NCBI RefSeq assembly: GCF_964253915.1
Contig: NZ_CAXUSG020000001.1
Span: forward strand, 372,001-436,000
Origin: Metarhizobium sp964253915
Lineage (GTDB): Bacteria > Pseudomonadota > Alphaproteobacteria > Rhizobiales > Rhizobiaceae
DNA: 64,000 nucleotides
Direction: 5' to 3'
Below are positions 50,977 to 60,825 of the stretch, in pieces. Below the pieces are notes generated by a model. The model was given only the letters and a program-made list of their open reading frames with translations. It did not search any database and was not told the origin of the DNA. Within the stretch, counting starts at the first letter, position 1, and each line of letters opens with the position of its first letter. The position numbers and the translations under genes were made by a program.

Positions 50977-53031
50977 GTGGAGAATCTCTGGAAAGACAGT
51001 GACGCGGAAGCCATGGTGGCGGCCTATGCCGCAAAGGGCATCAACCGCGATCTCGCCTTACGCACCTATACGACCCGCCTGCTCGGCGGCGAGCCGCGCC
51101 TCGTGCTGCATGGTGGCGGCAATACCTCCGTCAAGACCACGGTCAAGGATCTCGTCGGCGACGAATGGGATGTGCTCTGCGTCAAGGGCAGCGGCTGGGA
51201 CATGGGTATCATCGAGCCCGCCGGCCTGCCGGCTGTCAAGATCGATCCGCTCCTCAAGGCCCGCAAGCTCGAAAAACTTTCCGACGAGGACATGGTGACA
51301 CTGCAGCGCGCCAACCTGATCGACCCCGCCTCGCCGAACCCCTCTGTGGAAGCGCTGCTGCACGCCTTCATCCCGCACAAATTCGTCGATCACACCCATT
51401 CGACCGGCGTTCTGGCGATTGCCGACCTCGCCGACAGCGACAAGCGCAGCCGCGAAGTGTTTGGTCCGAAGATGGGCTATGTGCCCTACGTCATGCCGGG
51501 CTTCGACCTCGCCAAGCTCGCTGCCGAAGTCTTCGATCAGGACCCGACCGTCGAAGGCCTGATCCTCGACAAGCACGGCATCTTCACCTTCGGCGCCACC
51601 GCCAAGGAAGCCTACGACCTGATGATCCACTACGTCACGGTCGCCGAAGATTATGTCCGCGCCAACGGCAAGAACCCGTTCACGCCGGTCACCCTGCCGG
51701 CCAATCTGGCCAAGCCGAACGATATCTCTCCGATGCTGCGCGGCGCCGTTGCCGTATCGAAGGGCGAGGGCCGTTACGACCGCATGGTCAGCGAGTTCCG
51801 CACCTCGCCGGATATCCTCGCCTTCGTCAATGCGGCTGAGGTAGAGGATATGGCCCGCCGCGGCGTGTCGACGCCGGATCTTTCGATCCGCATCAAGACC
51901 GGGCCGATGGTTCTGCCGGCACCGGACGCCGGCAATCTTGCCGACTACAAAAAGGTGATTGCCGAGCGCACCGCCGGTTTCGTCGAGGACTATACCAACT
52001 ACTTCAAGGCCAATGACGGCCGCGGCGGCGTCAAGAAGATCATGCTCGACCCGATGCCGCGCCTGACACTGGTGCCCGGCCTCGGCCTGTTCGGCCACGG
52101 CCGTACGCTGAAGGACGCCAAGATCGCCGCCGACGTCGCCGAGACCTGGATCGAGACGGCCCGCGATGCCGAATCCGTCGGCACCTTCGAGCCGGTGAGC
52201 AAGCCGGATCTGTTCGAGCTGGAATACTGGTCGCTGGAGCAGGCCAAGCTGGCCGGCGCCAAGCCGAAGCCGTTTACCGGCCAAGTGGCCGTCGTCACCG
52301 GCGGTGCCGGCGCCATTGGCGCGGCCATTGCCAAGGCGTTCGCCCGTGAAGGCGCGCATGTGGTGGTGCTCGATCTCGACGGCGCCAAGGCGGCGGAATC
52401 GGCCAAGGCCGCCGGCAACCAGTCGATCGGCGTCGGTTGCGACGTCACCGATCCGGCCTCGGTGCGTGCCGCCTTCGACAAAGCGGTCGAAACCTATGGC
52501 GGCGTCGACATCGTCATCTCCAATGCCGGCGCTGCCTGGGAAAGCCCGATCGCCACGATGGACGATGCCCTGTTGCGCAAGAGTTTCGAACTCAACTTCT
52601 TCTCGCACCAGACGGTGGCGCAGAATGCCGTGCGCATCATGAAGGAGCAGGGTACCGGCGGCGTCCTCCTGTTCAACGCTTCCAAACAGGCGGTCAATCC
52701 GGGCGCCAAGTTCGGCGCCTATGGCCTGCCGAAGGCGGCAACGCTGTTCCTGTCGCGCCAGTACGCGCTTGAGCACGGCGCCGACCACATCCGCGTCAAC
52801 GCCGTCAATGCCGACCGTATCCGCTCTGGCCTGCTGAACGACGAGATGATCGCCAACCGCGCCGCCGCCCGCGGCCTCTCGGTCAAGGACTATATGGGCG
52901 GCAACCTGCTCGGCCTCGAAGTGACGGCCGACGACGTGGCGCAGGCGTTCGTTCACCATGCGCTGGCCGAACGGACCACAGCGGACGTGACGACCGTCGA
53001 TGGCGGCAACATTGCCGCGGCGATGCGGTAA
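50977..53031 (+). CDS. Bifunctional class II aldolase/short-chain dehydrogenase
   Basis: A 684-residue fusion. The first two thirds are a rhamnulose-1-phosphate-aldolase-like class II aldolase (LVLHGGGNTSVKT, HKFVDHTHSTGVL with metal histidines, DKHGIFTFGATAKEAYD). The last third is a Rossmann short-chain dehydrogenase (VAVVTGGAGAIGAAIAKAFA and NAGAAWES), but the catalytic YxxxK is seen as YGLPK. I start at the GTG at 50977, with AGGGAGGA seven bases upstream; an ATG at 50959 is inferior. Probable role: cleave a sugar-1-phosphate and reduce or oxidise the aldehyde. The sugar is uncertain (rhamnose-like or a related deoxy-sugar). Confidence 0.87.
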   Translation: MENLWKDSDAEAMVAAYAAKGINRDLALRTYTTRLLGGEPRLVLHGGGNTSVKTTVKDLVGDEWDVLCVKGSGWDMGIIEPAGLPAVKIDPLLKARKLEKLSDEDMVTLQRANLIDPASPNPSVEALLHAFIPHKFVDHTHSTGVLAIADLADSDKRSREVFGPKMGYVPYVMPGFDLAKLAAEVFDQDPTVEGLILDKHGIFTFGATAKEAYDLMIHYVTVAEDYVRANGKNPFTPVTLPANLAKPNDISPMLRGAVAVSKGEGRYDRMVSEFRTSPDILAFVNAAEVEDMARRGVSTPDLSIRIKTGPMVLPAPDAGNLADYKKVIAERTAGFVEDYTNYFKANDGRGGVKKIMLDPMPRLTLVPGLGLFGHGRTLKDAKIAADVAETWIETARDAESVGTFEPVSKPDLFELEYWSLEQAKLAGAKPKPFTGQVAVVTGGAGAIGAAIAKAFAREGAHVVVLDLDGAKAAESAKAAGNQSIGVGCDVTDPASVRAAFDKAVETYGGVDIVISNAGAAWESPIATMDDALLRKSFELNFFSHQTVAQNAVRIMKEQGTGGVLLFNASKQAVNPGAKFGAYGLPKAATLFLSRQYALEHGADHIRVNAVNADRIRSGLLNDEMIANRAAARGLSVKDYMGGNLLGLEVTADDVAQAFVHHALAERTTADVTTVDGGNIAAAMR

Positions 53032-53054
53032 GACCTTCTTGAGGTTGGCGCCGG

Positions 53055-53191
53055 CCCCTCATCCGCCTGCCGGCACCTTCTCCCCGTTTTGACGGGGAGA
53101 AGGGGATATGCCGCACCGTTTTGCCTGGCTTTGACCTTGGGTGGGGCACGTCCCCTCTCCCCGCGTGCGGGGAGAGGGTTAGGGTGAGGGG
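53055..53191. repeat. Intergenic palindromic repeat element
   Basis: Two perfect 12-bp stems, CCTTCTCCCCGT / ACGGGGAGAAGG (53076-53103) and CCCTCTCCCCGC / GCGGGGAGAGGG (53153-53178), framed by inverted CCCCTCA (53055) and TGAGGGG (53185). The layout resembles rhizobial intergenic mosaic elements of the RIME type. It can also reduce read-through from the aldolase gene. It is the only copy in this window. Confidence 0.8.
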
Positions 53192-53233
53192 CAGGTACCA
53201 TCGCATGCCGTCGACACCGCGGCTAAACCCATC

Positions 53234-53260
53234 AAAAAAGCGGGGCCTCCCAGCCCCGCT
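53234..53260 (-). terminator. Rho-independent terminator of pgi
   Basis: Reading leftward: stem AGCGGGGC / GCCCCGCT with a six-base loop, then six T residues. It is 27 bases past the pgi stop. Confidence 0.9.
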
Positions 53261-53286
53261 CCATCATCCCAATATGCCAGCCAAAC

Positions 53287-54912
53287 CTACTTCGCGGCCT
53301 TTGCCAAAGCCGCGACCAGCCCCTGCGTCGAGGAGTCGTGTCCTGCAGCACTTTCCTTGCCCTCCACGACCGGCAGCAGTCCCGTCGCCAGTTCCTTGCC
53401 GAGTTCGACGCCCCACTGGTCGAAGGAGTTGATGCGGAAGAGCACGCCTTCGACGAAGACGCGGTGCTCGTACAACGCGATCAGCCGGCCGAGCGCGAAC
53501 GGTGTCAGTTCGTCGTAGACGAAGGTGATCGACGGGCGGTTGCCGGTGAAGACGCGATGCGGCGCGATGAAATCCGCCTTTTTGTCATCCATGCCCTTGG
53601 AGGTGAGCTGCGCCTTCGCTTCCGCCAGCGTCCGGCCCTTCATCAAGGCTTCCGATTGCGCCAGGCAGTTGGCCATCAAGAGCTGGTGCTGGTGGCGCAG
53701 TTCCGGCTCGAAGCCATTGGCGGCGATCATGAATTCCGCCGGGATGACGCTCGTGCCCTGGTGGATCAGCTGGTAGAAGGCGTGCTGGCCATTGGTGCCG
53801 GGCTCGCCCCAGACGACCGGGCCGGAATTGCCATCGACCGGCGTGCCGTCGATGGTGACGCCCTTGCCGTTCGATTCCATGTCGAGCTGCTGCAGATAGG
53901 CCGGGAAGCGCGACAGGCGCTGGTCGTAGGGCAGGATCGCCCGCGTCGGGTAACCCAGCACGTTGCGATGGTAGAAGCCGATGAGGCCGAGCAGCAGCGG
54001 CAGGTTCTTCTCCGCCGGCGCCGTGCGGAAATGCGTGTCGATCGCATGCGCGCCGTCGAGGAAACGGCCAAAATCTTCCGGGCCGACGGCGATCATCAGG
54101 GGCAGGCCGATGGCCGACCAGATCGAGTAGCGGCCGCCGACCCAGTCCCAGAAGCCGAAGATGCGGTCGCTGGCGATGCCGAAGGCATCGACCTTGTCGA
54201 GCGCGGTGGAGACGGCGGCGAAATGGTGCTTGACGGCGTCTTCGCCGAGCGCTGCCGCGATGAAGTTGCGCGCCGTCTGCGCATTGGTCATCGTCTCGAT
54301 GGTGGTAAACGTCTTCGAGGCGATGATGAACAGCGTCGTTTCGGCAGAGAGCAGTTTGAGCGTGTCGGCAATATGGGCGCCGTCGATGTTGGAGACGAAA
54401 TGCAGCCGCGGGCCGTCATGGAAGGGGGCGAGCGCCAGCGTCGCCATCACCGGGCCGAGATCCGAGCCGCCGATGCCGATATTGACGACATCGGTGATCG
54501 CCTTGCCGGTAGCACCCTTCAACTCGCCAGAGCGGATGCCGTCGGCAAAGGCGCCCATGGCGGCAAGCACCTCGTTGACATCGGGCATGACGTCCTTGCC
54601 GTCAACCAGCACCGGCGTGTTGCCGCGGTTGCGCAGCGCGGTGTGCAGAACGGCGCGGTTTTCGGTGAAGTTGATCGCCTTGCCGGTAAACATCTCCTCG
54701 CGCTTTTCAGCGACGCCGCCCTTTTCGGCAAGCTCAAGCAGAAGGGCAAGAATCTTGTCGTTCACCGCCGTCTTCGAATAATCCATCAACAGATCGTCCA
54801 GCGAGACGCTGAAGCGGGCAAACCGCTCGGCATCGGCCGCGAAGGCGGCACGAATGTCCGTGGCGCTGGTTTCCGCGGCAGTTTTTTTCAATTGTTCGAC
54901 GATCGCTTGCAT
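53287..54912 (-). CDS. pgi: Glucose-6-phosphate isomerase
   Basis: A 541-residue enzyme that interconverts glucose-6- and fructose-6-phosphate. Motifs: NIGIGGSDLGPVMA, IIASKTFTTIETMTNA, VGGRYSIWSAIGLP (PGI signature 1) and SFDQWGVELGKELA. AAGGAG precedes the start. It would feed imported fructose (via the fructokinase) into Entner-Doudoroff and pentose-phosphate routes. Confidence 0.96.
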   Translation of the reverse strand: MQAIVEQLKKTAAETSATDIRAAFAADAERFARFSVSLDDLLMDYSKTAVNDKILALLLELAEKGGVAEKREEMFTGKAINFTENRAVLHTALRNRGNTPVLVDGKDVMPDVNEVLAAMGAFADGIRSGELKGATGKAITDVVNIGIGGSDLGPVMATLALAPFHDGPRLHFVSNIDGAHIADTLKLLSAETTLFIIASKTFTTIETMTNAQTARNFIAAALGEDAVKHHFAAVSTALDKVDAFGIASDRIFGFWDWVGGRYSIWSAIGLPLMIAVGPEDFGRFLDGAHAIDTHFRTAPAEKNLPLLLGLIGFYHRNVLGYPTRAILPYDQRLSRFPAYLQQLDMESNGKGVTIDGTPVDGNSGPVVWGEPGTNGQHAFYQLIHQGTSVIPAEFMIAANGFEPELRHQHQLLMANCLAQSEALMKGRTLAEAKAQLTSKGMDDKKADFIAPHRVFTGNRPSITFVYDELTPFALGRLIALYEHRVFVEGVLFRINSFDQWGVELGKELATGLLPVVEGKESAAGHDSSTQGLVAALAKAAK

Positions 54913-55063
54913 GGTGATGGCTCCTTGGCGAGGTCCATGGAATGGTTGCGGAAACTAGTCGTATTCGCCACGGCAAATCAAGTTCGGCCCCTGTCGAAAC
55001 GCAAAAATCTGCGCCGTGACACGGCGTGTTAGCTCAGGCCGCTGACATGAGGATGACGGGCGG

Positions 55064-56761
55064 TCACCGCAGGTTCTTGCGCAGGATCTTTCCAACGGGC
55101 GATTTGGGCAGTTCGGTGCGGAACTCGACGAAGCGCGGCCGCTTGTAGTTGGTCAGGTTGGCCGTGCAATGGGTCTTCACGTCGGCTTCCGTCAGCGCCT
55201 GGTCCTTCTTGACGATGTAGAGTTTCACCGCCTCGCCGGAATGTTCGTCGGGAACGCCGATGGCAGCCACTTCCATCACGCCCGGCATCATCGCCACCAC
55301 TTCCTCGATTTCGTTCGGATAGACGTTGAAGCCGGAAACGAGGATCATGTCCTTCTTGCGGTCAACGATCTTGGTATAGCCGTCGGGCGTCATGAACCCC
55401 ATGTCTCCGGAGCGGAAGTAGCCGTCGGGCGTCATCACCTTGGCGGTTTCGTCCGGTTTCTGCCAGTAGCCGGCCATTACCTGCGGGCCGCGAATGCAGA
55501 TCTCGCCCATCATGCCGAGCGGCAGGTCGTTGCCGGCATCGTCGCGAATGGCGATGTCCGTCGAGGGCAAGGGCAAGCCGATCGAGCCGGTGAACTCGCT
55601 GGAATCGAAACGGTTGGCGGTGGCGACGGGCGAGGTCTCGGACAGGCCGTAACCTTCGGTGATCGTCGTGCCGGTTCGCTCGAACCAGCGTTCCGCGACC
55701 GGACGCTGCACCGCCATGCCGCCGCCGAGCACGAGGATCATCGAGGAAAAATCGATCTTCGGAAAATTCGGGCAGTTCATCATCGCGTTGAACAGCGTGT
55801 TGAGGCCCGGAAAGATGTGGAACTTGTATTTGCGCATCTCGGAAACGAAGGCCGGGATGTCGCGCGGATTGGCGATCAGCACATTGTGCCCGCCGACCGA
55901 AAGGCCCATCAGCGAATTCACCGTCAAGGCGAAGATGTGGTAGAGCGGCAGGGCGCAGACGAAGCGCAGGGTTTCCGGCTGCGGTGTCTTGCGGAAGGCC
56001 GCCCGCAGCCAGAGAATGATCTGGTCCTTGTTGGCGAGCAGGTTGGCATGCGTCAGCACCGCGCCCTTGGAAACCCCCGTCGTGCCGCCGGTATATTGCA
56101 GGAAAGCGATATCGTTTCCGGTGAGCGCAACAGGTTTCAATGGCAGTTTTTCGCCTGCCTGCAGGATGTCGGGAAAGCGGTGGTGGCCGGCGATCGACCA
56201 AGCCGGAACGAGTTTCTTCACCTTGCGGACGATGAAATTGACGAGGGCGCCCTTGAGGCCGAGCATGTCGCCCATGCTGGCGACGACCACATGCTTGACG
56301 GCAGTGCGCGGCAGGACCTGTTCGACCGTATGGGCGAAGTTTTCAAGCACGAAGATCGCCTTGGCGCCGGCGTCGTTCAGCTGGTATTCCAGTTCCCGCG
56401 GCGTATAGAGCGGGTTGATGTTGACGACCACCAGTCCTGCCCGCAGGATGCCGTAGACTGCGATGGGGTTCTGCAGGATGTTGGGCATCATCACGGCGAC
56501 GCGGTCGCCCTTTTGCAGGCCGGTGGATTGCAGCCAGGCGGCGATCTTGTGGGTATGGACCTCCAGCTCGCGGAAGGTCAGGTCCTTGCCCATGCTGGTG
56601 AAGGCAATCCGCGGGGCATAAAGCTTGCAGTTCTTTTCCAGGAGGTCGGCAACCGAGGTCTCTTTCGGCGGCACGATGTCGGCTGGAATCATGCTCGGGT
56701 AGGAGGCAAGCCAGGGTTTTTCCATCGGAATGACGGTTCCTGGGCTGGAAATCTCGCTCAT
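55064..56761 (-). CDS. fadD: Long-chain fatty-acid-CoA ligase
   Basis: A 565-residue ANL-superfamily enzyme. The AMP-binding motif is QYTGGTTGVSKGAVLTH, the C-terminal hinge YFRSGDMGFMTPDGYTKIVDRKKDMI and the end GKILRKNLR. Activates fatty acids with ATP and CoA. Start 56761 follows GGGAG; a 45-codon longer frame has no ribosome site. Rhizobial FadD proteins share the PWLASYP start and KLVPAWSI stretch. Faces the PRC-barrel gene. Confidence 0.88.
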   Translation of the reverse strand: MSEISSPGTVIPMEKPWLASYPSMIPADIVPPKETSVADLLEKNCKLYAPRIAFTSMGKDLTFRELEVHTHKIAAWLQSTGLQKGDRVAVMMPNILQNPIAVYGILRAGLVVVNINPLYTPRELEYQLNDAGAKAIFVLENFAHTVEQVLPRTAVKHVVVASMGDMLGLKGALVNFIVRKVKKLVPAWSIAGHHRFPDILQAGEKLPLKPVALTGNDIAFLQYTGGTTGVSKGAVLTHANLLANKDQIILWLRAAFRKTPQPETLRFVCALPLYHIFALTVNSLMGLSVGGHNVLIANPRDIPAFVSEMRKYKFHIFPGLNTLFNAMMNCPNFPKIDFSSMILVLGGGMAVQRPVAERWFERTGTTITEGYGLSETSPVATANRFDSSEFTGSIGLPLPSTDIAIRDDAGNDLPLGMMGEICIRGPQVMAGYWQKPDETAKVMTPDGYFRSGDMGFMTPDGYTKIVDRKKDMILVSGFNVYPNEIEEVVAMMPGVMEVAAIGVPDEHSGEAVKLYIVKKDQALTEADVKTHCTANLTNYKRPRFVEFRTELPKSPVGKILRKNLR

Positions 56762-56942
56762 GCTGCCTCGCTCCCTGTCATGCCTGTGTCCATGTCCCGG
56801 AAAGTCCTCCCTTTCCAAGGCCAGCTTAGGCGATTGCCGCCAAGGTGCAAGTCCCGCGGATTTGACACAAGACAGGAACCTTCTGCGTCCCGCCACGTTA
56901 AACCATTGTCGAATAACACATCATGAACAAAGGAGCAGTGCC

Positions 56943-57335
56943 ATGCTGCACGAAAATCCGCCACTGCGCCAGGACCCGACCATCCGCGAAACCCGTTCGC
57001 TGATCGCCAGCGACAAGGTGGAAGGAACGGCGGTATACGGCGCCGACGGCAAGCATATCGGCGCCATCGAGCGCGTCATTCTTGAAAAACGCGGTGGCAA
57101 GGTCGCTTATGCCGTGTTGAGCTTCGGCGGCTTCCTGGGATTTGGCGACGATTATTATCCGCTGCCATGGGAAAAGCTCACCTATGACGAGAGCCTGAAT
57201 GGTTACCGCGTTGACCTGACCCGCGAGCAGATCGAGAACGCTCCCCGCTTCCGGGATGAGAACGACGATAGCTGGTATGGTGAAAAGGACCGCCGTATCT
57301 ACGATTATTACGGAATTCCGCCTTATTGGATGTAA
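56943..57335 (+). CDS. PRC-barrel domain protein
   Basis: A 130-residue soluble protein. PRC-barrel core at about 20-90 (SLIASDKVEGTAVYGADGKHIGAIERVILEKRGGKVAYAVLSFGGFLGFGDDYYPLPW is quoted only as positions 20-77; key turn GADG and YYPLPW). Tail ends GIPPYWM. Such proteins are common in rhizobia and respond to stress; function unclear. Confidence 0.85.
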   Translation: MLHENPPLRQDPTIRETRSLIASDKVEGTAVYGADGKHIGAIERVILEKRGGKVAYAVLSFGGFLGFGDDYYPLPWEKLTYDESLNGYRVDLTREQIENAPRFRDENDDSWYGEKDRRIYDYYGIPPYWM

Positions 57336-57361
57336 TCCGTCCGACGATGATTGCAATTCTT

Positions 57362-57383
57362 GCCCCGCTTTCAGCGGGGCTTT
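57362..57383 (+). terminator. Terminator after the PRC-barrel gene
   Basis: Stem GCCCCGCT / AGCGGGGC with loop TTC, then TTT, 27 bases past the stop. Confidence 0.8.
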
Positions 57384-57494
57384 GCGTATTGAAGCAACTG
57401 TAGCTACCGATATTTGCGACGACGGTATAATGATGGGCGGAATTTTAAGATTTCCTTGAAATAGATTGCGGTGCACAGCGATTGGATCTTCGGC

Positions 57495-60212
57495 ATGACG
57501 GCAATGGAGACGCGAGCGACGGGCTCTTTCGGCAAGGCGTTGAAACAAGCGTCCAATTGGCCTTATATGCCTGCTGTCATCGTTTTCGTGATGGTCATGC
57601 TGTGCGCCTGGTTCGCCGACAGCCAGAAACGTCATATCACGCAGGAATATCTGCGCTCCTCCGTTACCGAACAACTCAGCCTCATTCGCGCCCGGCTTGA
57701 AGGCAAGATCAACGGCAACGTCCAGCTCGTGCAGGGCCTCGTCGCGATGATGGAGATGGAATCGTCGATCGATCAGGACGTGTTTGCGCAGCTGACGGAG
57801 CGCATCCTGCGCAACGATACCCAGATCCGCCATATCGCCGCGGCGCCGGATCTCGTCATCCGCATGATTTATCCGATCAAGGGCAATGAAAGGCTCATCG
57901 GCTTCGACTATCGGGAAAACCTTGCCCAGAGTGGACCTGCGCTGCGGGTTCGCGATACAGGTCAACTCATCATCACCGGGCCGGTGAAGCTAATACAGGG
58001 CGGCACCGCCCTGATCGCACGTTATCCGGTCTTCGTCGATACGCCGCTGCACGAGCACAAGTTCTGGGGGCTTGTCTCCGCCGTCATCGATCTAGACCGG
58101 CTTTTCCGTGATGTCGGGCTTCTTGCCGAAGACCTACCGATCGACATCGCCCTGGCGAGCAACGATGCGGCCGGCCAGTACGGCGTGCCTTTTTTCGGCG
58201 ATGCTCAGACATTTCAGGACAGGCCGGTGGACATGAGCGTGCAGCTCGGCCGCGAGACATGGCGGATGGGAGCTGTTCCCAAGGGCGGCTGGAACCAGCT
58301 TCCGCCTGACATCTGGACCTTCCGCCTGCTGATCGCGCTCGTCGGCGTCGTTGTTCTGGCGCCGATGATCTGGGGCGGGCGGCTTATGAGCGAACGCCAG
58401 CGCAACATCGTCGCCTTGCAGCAGCGCAAGGATGAACTCAAGGAAATCTCGCAGCGACTGGAAATCGCCATCAAGGCATCCAAGATCGGCATATGGGAAC
58501 TCGATGTGAAAACCAACCGTCTCCTCTGGGACGAGCGGATGCACGAGATCTACGATTTGCCGCAGGATCAGGCGAACGGTGACAGCAGCGATTGGAAAAA
58601 TGCGCTCCATCCGGAGGATACCGAGAGGAGCGAGCAGGAGTTCTTGTTGACATTCGAGGGCAAGAACTATGAGGACGAATTCCGGCTGTTGCTGAAAAGC
58701 GGCGAGGTACGCCATGTCCGTGCGATCGGCGTGGGCTACGTCAACGGCGATGGTGACCAGAAGATCATCGGCGTCAATTGGGACGTGACGAATGATATTC
58801 TGCTCCAGGACGAGCTGCGCGAGGCAAAGCGCCGGGCCGAACAGCACAATGGCGAGCTTGAGGAAGCGCGCCGGCAGATGGAATACAATTCCCTGCACGA
58901 CGCCCTGACGCATCTTCCGAACCGCCGGTTTCTCGACCAGCTCCTGTCGGAAAAGGCAGCCAACGCCGCAATGAGGCAGCCGCTGACCATCCTGCATATC
59001 GACCTCGATCGTTTCAAGGAAATCAACGACACGCTCGGCCACGCGGCCGGCGACGAAATTCTCAAGCATGTCGCCGGACTGCTGACGGCGCACCTGCCGG
59101 CACGCGATTTCGTGGCGCGCATCGGCGGCGACGAATTTGTCGTGGTTTCCGAGGTGCCCAACGAGAGCGGCTACTACGAAACCCTGTCGCGGCAGATCAT
59201 CGACGCGTTCAGTACGCCGATCCTGTTCGAAGGCCATGAATGCCGCGCCGGCGCCAGCATCGGCATTGCCTCGGAGGGCGACGGCAGCGAACGGCTCGAA
59301 CAACTGCTGGTCGATGCCGACATCGCGTTGTACGAGGCGAAACGCAAGGGCCGCAATCGCAGCGAGTTCTTTACCGACACGCTGCGTTCCTCGGTCATCC
59401 ACACCAAGCAGACGGCCGACGAAATCCTCCGCGGCCTGGATGCGAACGAATTCATCGCCTATTTCCAGCCGCAGTTCGATGCCCACACGCTGGAGATCAG
59501 TGGCGTCGAGGCCCTGGTGCGCTGGGACCATCCCGGCAAGGGCATCATGCCGCCCTTCTCCTTCCTGAAGATCGCCGAAAGCCTGAATGTCGTCTCCAGG
59601 CTGGACGAGATCGTCCTCGAGCAGGCGCTTCTCCACTTCCGGCAATGGGCGATCAACGACCTCGATATCCCGAAGGTTTCGGTCAACATCTCGGCACAAC
59701 GCCTGCACGACCAGAACCTCTTCAACCGCTTGTCCGGTCTCGGTATCCGGCCCGGGTCGGTCTGTTTCGAGCTTCTGGAGTCCATCTCCTTCGACGAACA
59801 CGACGAATTGCTGATCGGCAATATCCAGAAGCTGAAGGAACTCGGCATCGATATCGAGATCGACGATTTCGGCACCGGTCACGCCTCGATCATCAGCCTG
59901 CTGAAATTGACGCCGCGGCGGCTGAAGATCGACCGGCAGCTGATCCGGCCCATCCTGCAATCGACGACGGGGCGCCAACTCGTCGAGTCGATCATCGATA
60001 TCGGCCAGGCTTGCGGCATCGAAATCGTCGCCGAAGGGGTGGAAAGCATGGCGCATGCGGCCTTGCTGCGGGACCTCGGCTGTCACCACCTGCAGGGATA
60101 CGCCTTTGCCCGGCCGATGAGCGGCCCGGATTTCCTCGATTTCGCCCGCCAGAGAAACTGGCTGAAGGAATGGGAAAGCAGCCGGCCCGATCTTCTGAAG
60201 TTGCCGGCCTGA
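57495..60212 (+). CDS. CHASE-PAS-GGDEF-EAL cyclic-di-GMP enzyme
   Basis: A 905-residue membrane protein. Helix about 25-42, a periplasmic CHASE sensor (about 70-260), a second helix (about 280-300), a PAS region (about 330-440), GGDEF at 544-548 (intact GGDEF) and EAL at 672-674 (intact EALVRW). EAL-domain DDFGTGHAS and EGVE are kept too. It may both make and break cyclic di-GMP and link an outside signal to motility or biofilm. A GTG 24 bases earlier is an alternative start. Isolated; 3 bases before the next gene's end. Confidence 0.9.
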   Translation: MTAMETRATGSFGKALKQASNWPYMPAVIVFVMVMLCAWFADSQKRHITQEYLRSSVTEQLSLIRARLEGKINGNVQLVQGLVAMMEMESSIDQDVFAQLTERILRNDTQIRHIAAAPDLVIRMIYPIKGNERLIGFDYRENLAQSGPALRVRDTGQLIITGPVKLIQGGTALIARYPVFVDTPLHEHKFWGLVSAVIDLDRLFRDVGLLAEDLPIDIALASNDAAGQYGVPFFGDAQTFQDRPVDMSVQLGRETWRMGAVPKGGWNQLPPDIWTFRLLIALVGVVVLAPMIWGGRLMSERQRNIVALQQRKDELKEISQRLEIAIKASKIGIWELDVKTNRLLWDERMHEIYDLPQDQANGDSSDWKNALHPEDTERSEQEFLLTFEGKNYEDEFRLLLKSGEVRHVRAIGVGYVNGDGDQKIIGVNWDVTNDILLQDELREAKRRAEQHNGELEEARRQMEYNSLHDALTHLPNRRFLDQLLSEKAANAAMRQPLTILHIDLDRFKEINDTLGHAAGDEILKHVAGLLTAHLPARDFVARIGGDEFVVVSEVPNESGYYETLSRQIIDAFSTPILFEGHECRAGASIGIASEGDGSERLEQLLVDADIALYEAKRKGRNRSEFFTDTLRSSVIHTKQTADEILRGLDANEFIAYFQPQFDAHTLEISGVEALVRWDHPGKGIMPPFSFLKIAESLNVVSRLDEIVLEQALLHFRQWAINDLDIPKVSVNISAQRLHDQNLFNRLSGLGIRPGSVCFELLESISFDEHDELLIGNIQKLKELGIDIEIDDFGTGHASIISLLKLTPRRLKIDRQLIRPILQSTTGRQLVESIIDIGQACGIEIVAEGVESMAHAALLRDLGCHHLQGYAFARPMSGPDFLDFARQRNWLKEWESSRPDLLKLPA

Positions 60213-60215
60213 GCC

Positions 60216-60719
60216 TCATGCCGAAGGCAGCGGCCGGCTGCGATGCGTGCGATAGAGGCCAAAGGCGCCGCCGGCAAGCAGCGCCAGCCCGACATAGATC
60301 GTCGCCAGCCCGCGTCCGCGACGTGCGGCATGTGCCGCATCGAAGGAGAGCAGGACCCTGCCGTTCAGGATGGCCTCGTAGACGATACCCGCATGGGGAT
60401 CGATGAGGAAATGCACCGTCTCCTTGGGGCCGACATAATCTAACCCTTCCACCCAGTTTCCGCGGGGCGGCGTGACCAGCCACGCGTTCCTGCCGCTTCG
60501 CAGCCCGATATGCTGAACGCGGTAACTGACGCTTCCGCGTCGCCGGGTTTCTTCCACCAGTTCGAGGGAGACGGAGGGCGGGCCGACCTGCTCCACCGCG
60601 AGGAGGTCGGCGCGGGCGGGCGGCAGCATGTTGCAGCCGCCGACCGGCATGAAAATACCGGCAAGCATGAGGCCGCCGCACATCAGTGTCGGCCAGACCT
60701 GATTTTCCTCCTGCGCCAT
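60216..60719 (-). CDS. Two-helix membrane protein of unknown function
   Basis: A 167-residue protein with an N-terminal helix (about 10-30, with Cys14 and Cys29) and a C-terminal helix (about 138-155). The 100-residue outside part (SLELVEETRRRGSVSYRVQHIGL) looks like a small beta domain. Not recognised. Probably inner-membrane with a periplasmic domain. Stop lies 3 bases from the preceding convergent gene. Confidence 0.7.
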   Translation of the reverse strand: MAQEENQVWPTLMCGGLMLAGIFMPVGGCNMLPPARADLLAVEQVGPPSVSLELVEETRRRGSVSYRVQHIGLRSGRNAWLVTPPRGNWVEGLDYVGPKETVHFLIDPHAGIVYEAILNGRVLLSFDAAHAARRGRGLATIYVGLALLAGGAFGLYRTHRSRPLPSA

Positions 60720-60760
60720 CCGTGAACTCCGCCGCCTATCCCGGATACGCTATCGCAACG

Positions 60761-60790
60761 AAAAACGCGCAGAAAGCATCCCTTCTGCGC
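60761..60790 (-). terminator. Rho-independent terminator of gcrA
   Basis: Reading leftward: GCGCAGAA / TTCTGCGC with an eight-base loop, then GTTTTT. It is 36 bases past the gcrA stop. Confidence 0.8.
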
Positions 60791-60825
60791 GCAACGTATT
60801 TCGAAAACGATTTATTCGTGCCGGC

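Noticed and set aside
53055..53191. CRISPR array
   Set aside because: Only two different hairpins without equal-length direct repeats or spacers, and no cas genes.
53338..55032. 564-codon open frame on the + strand
   Set aside because: Antisense to pgi, which has full family signatures.
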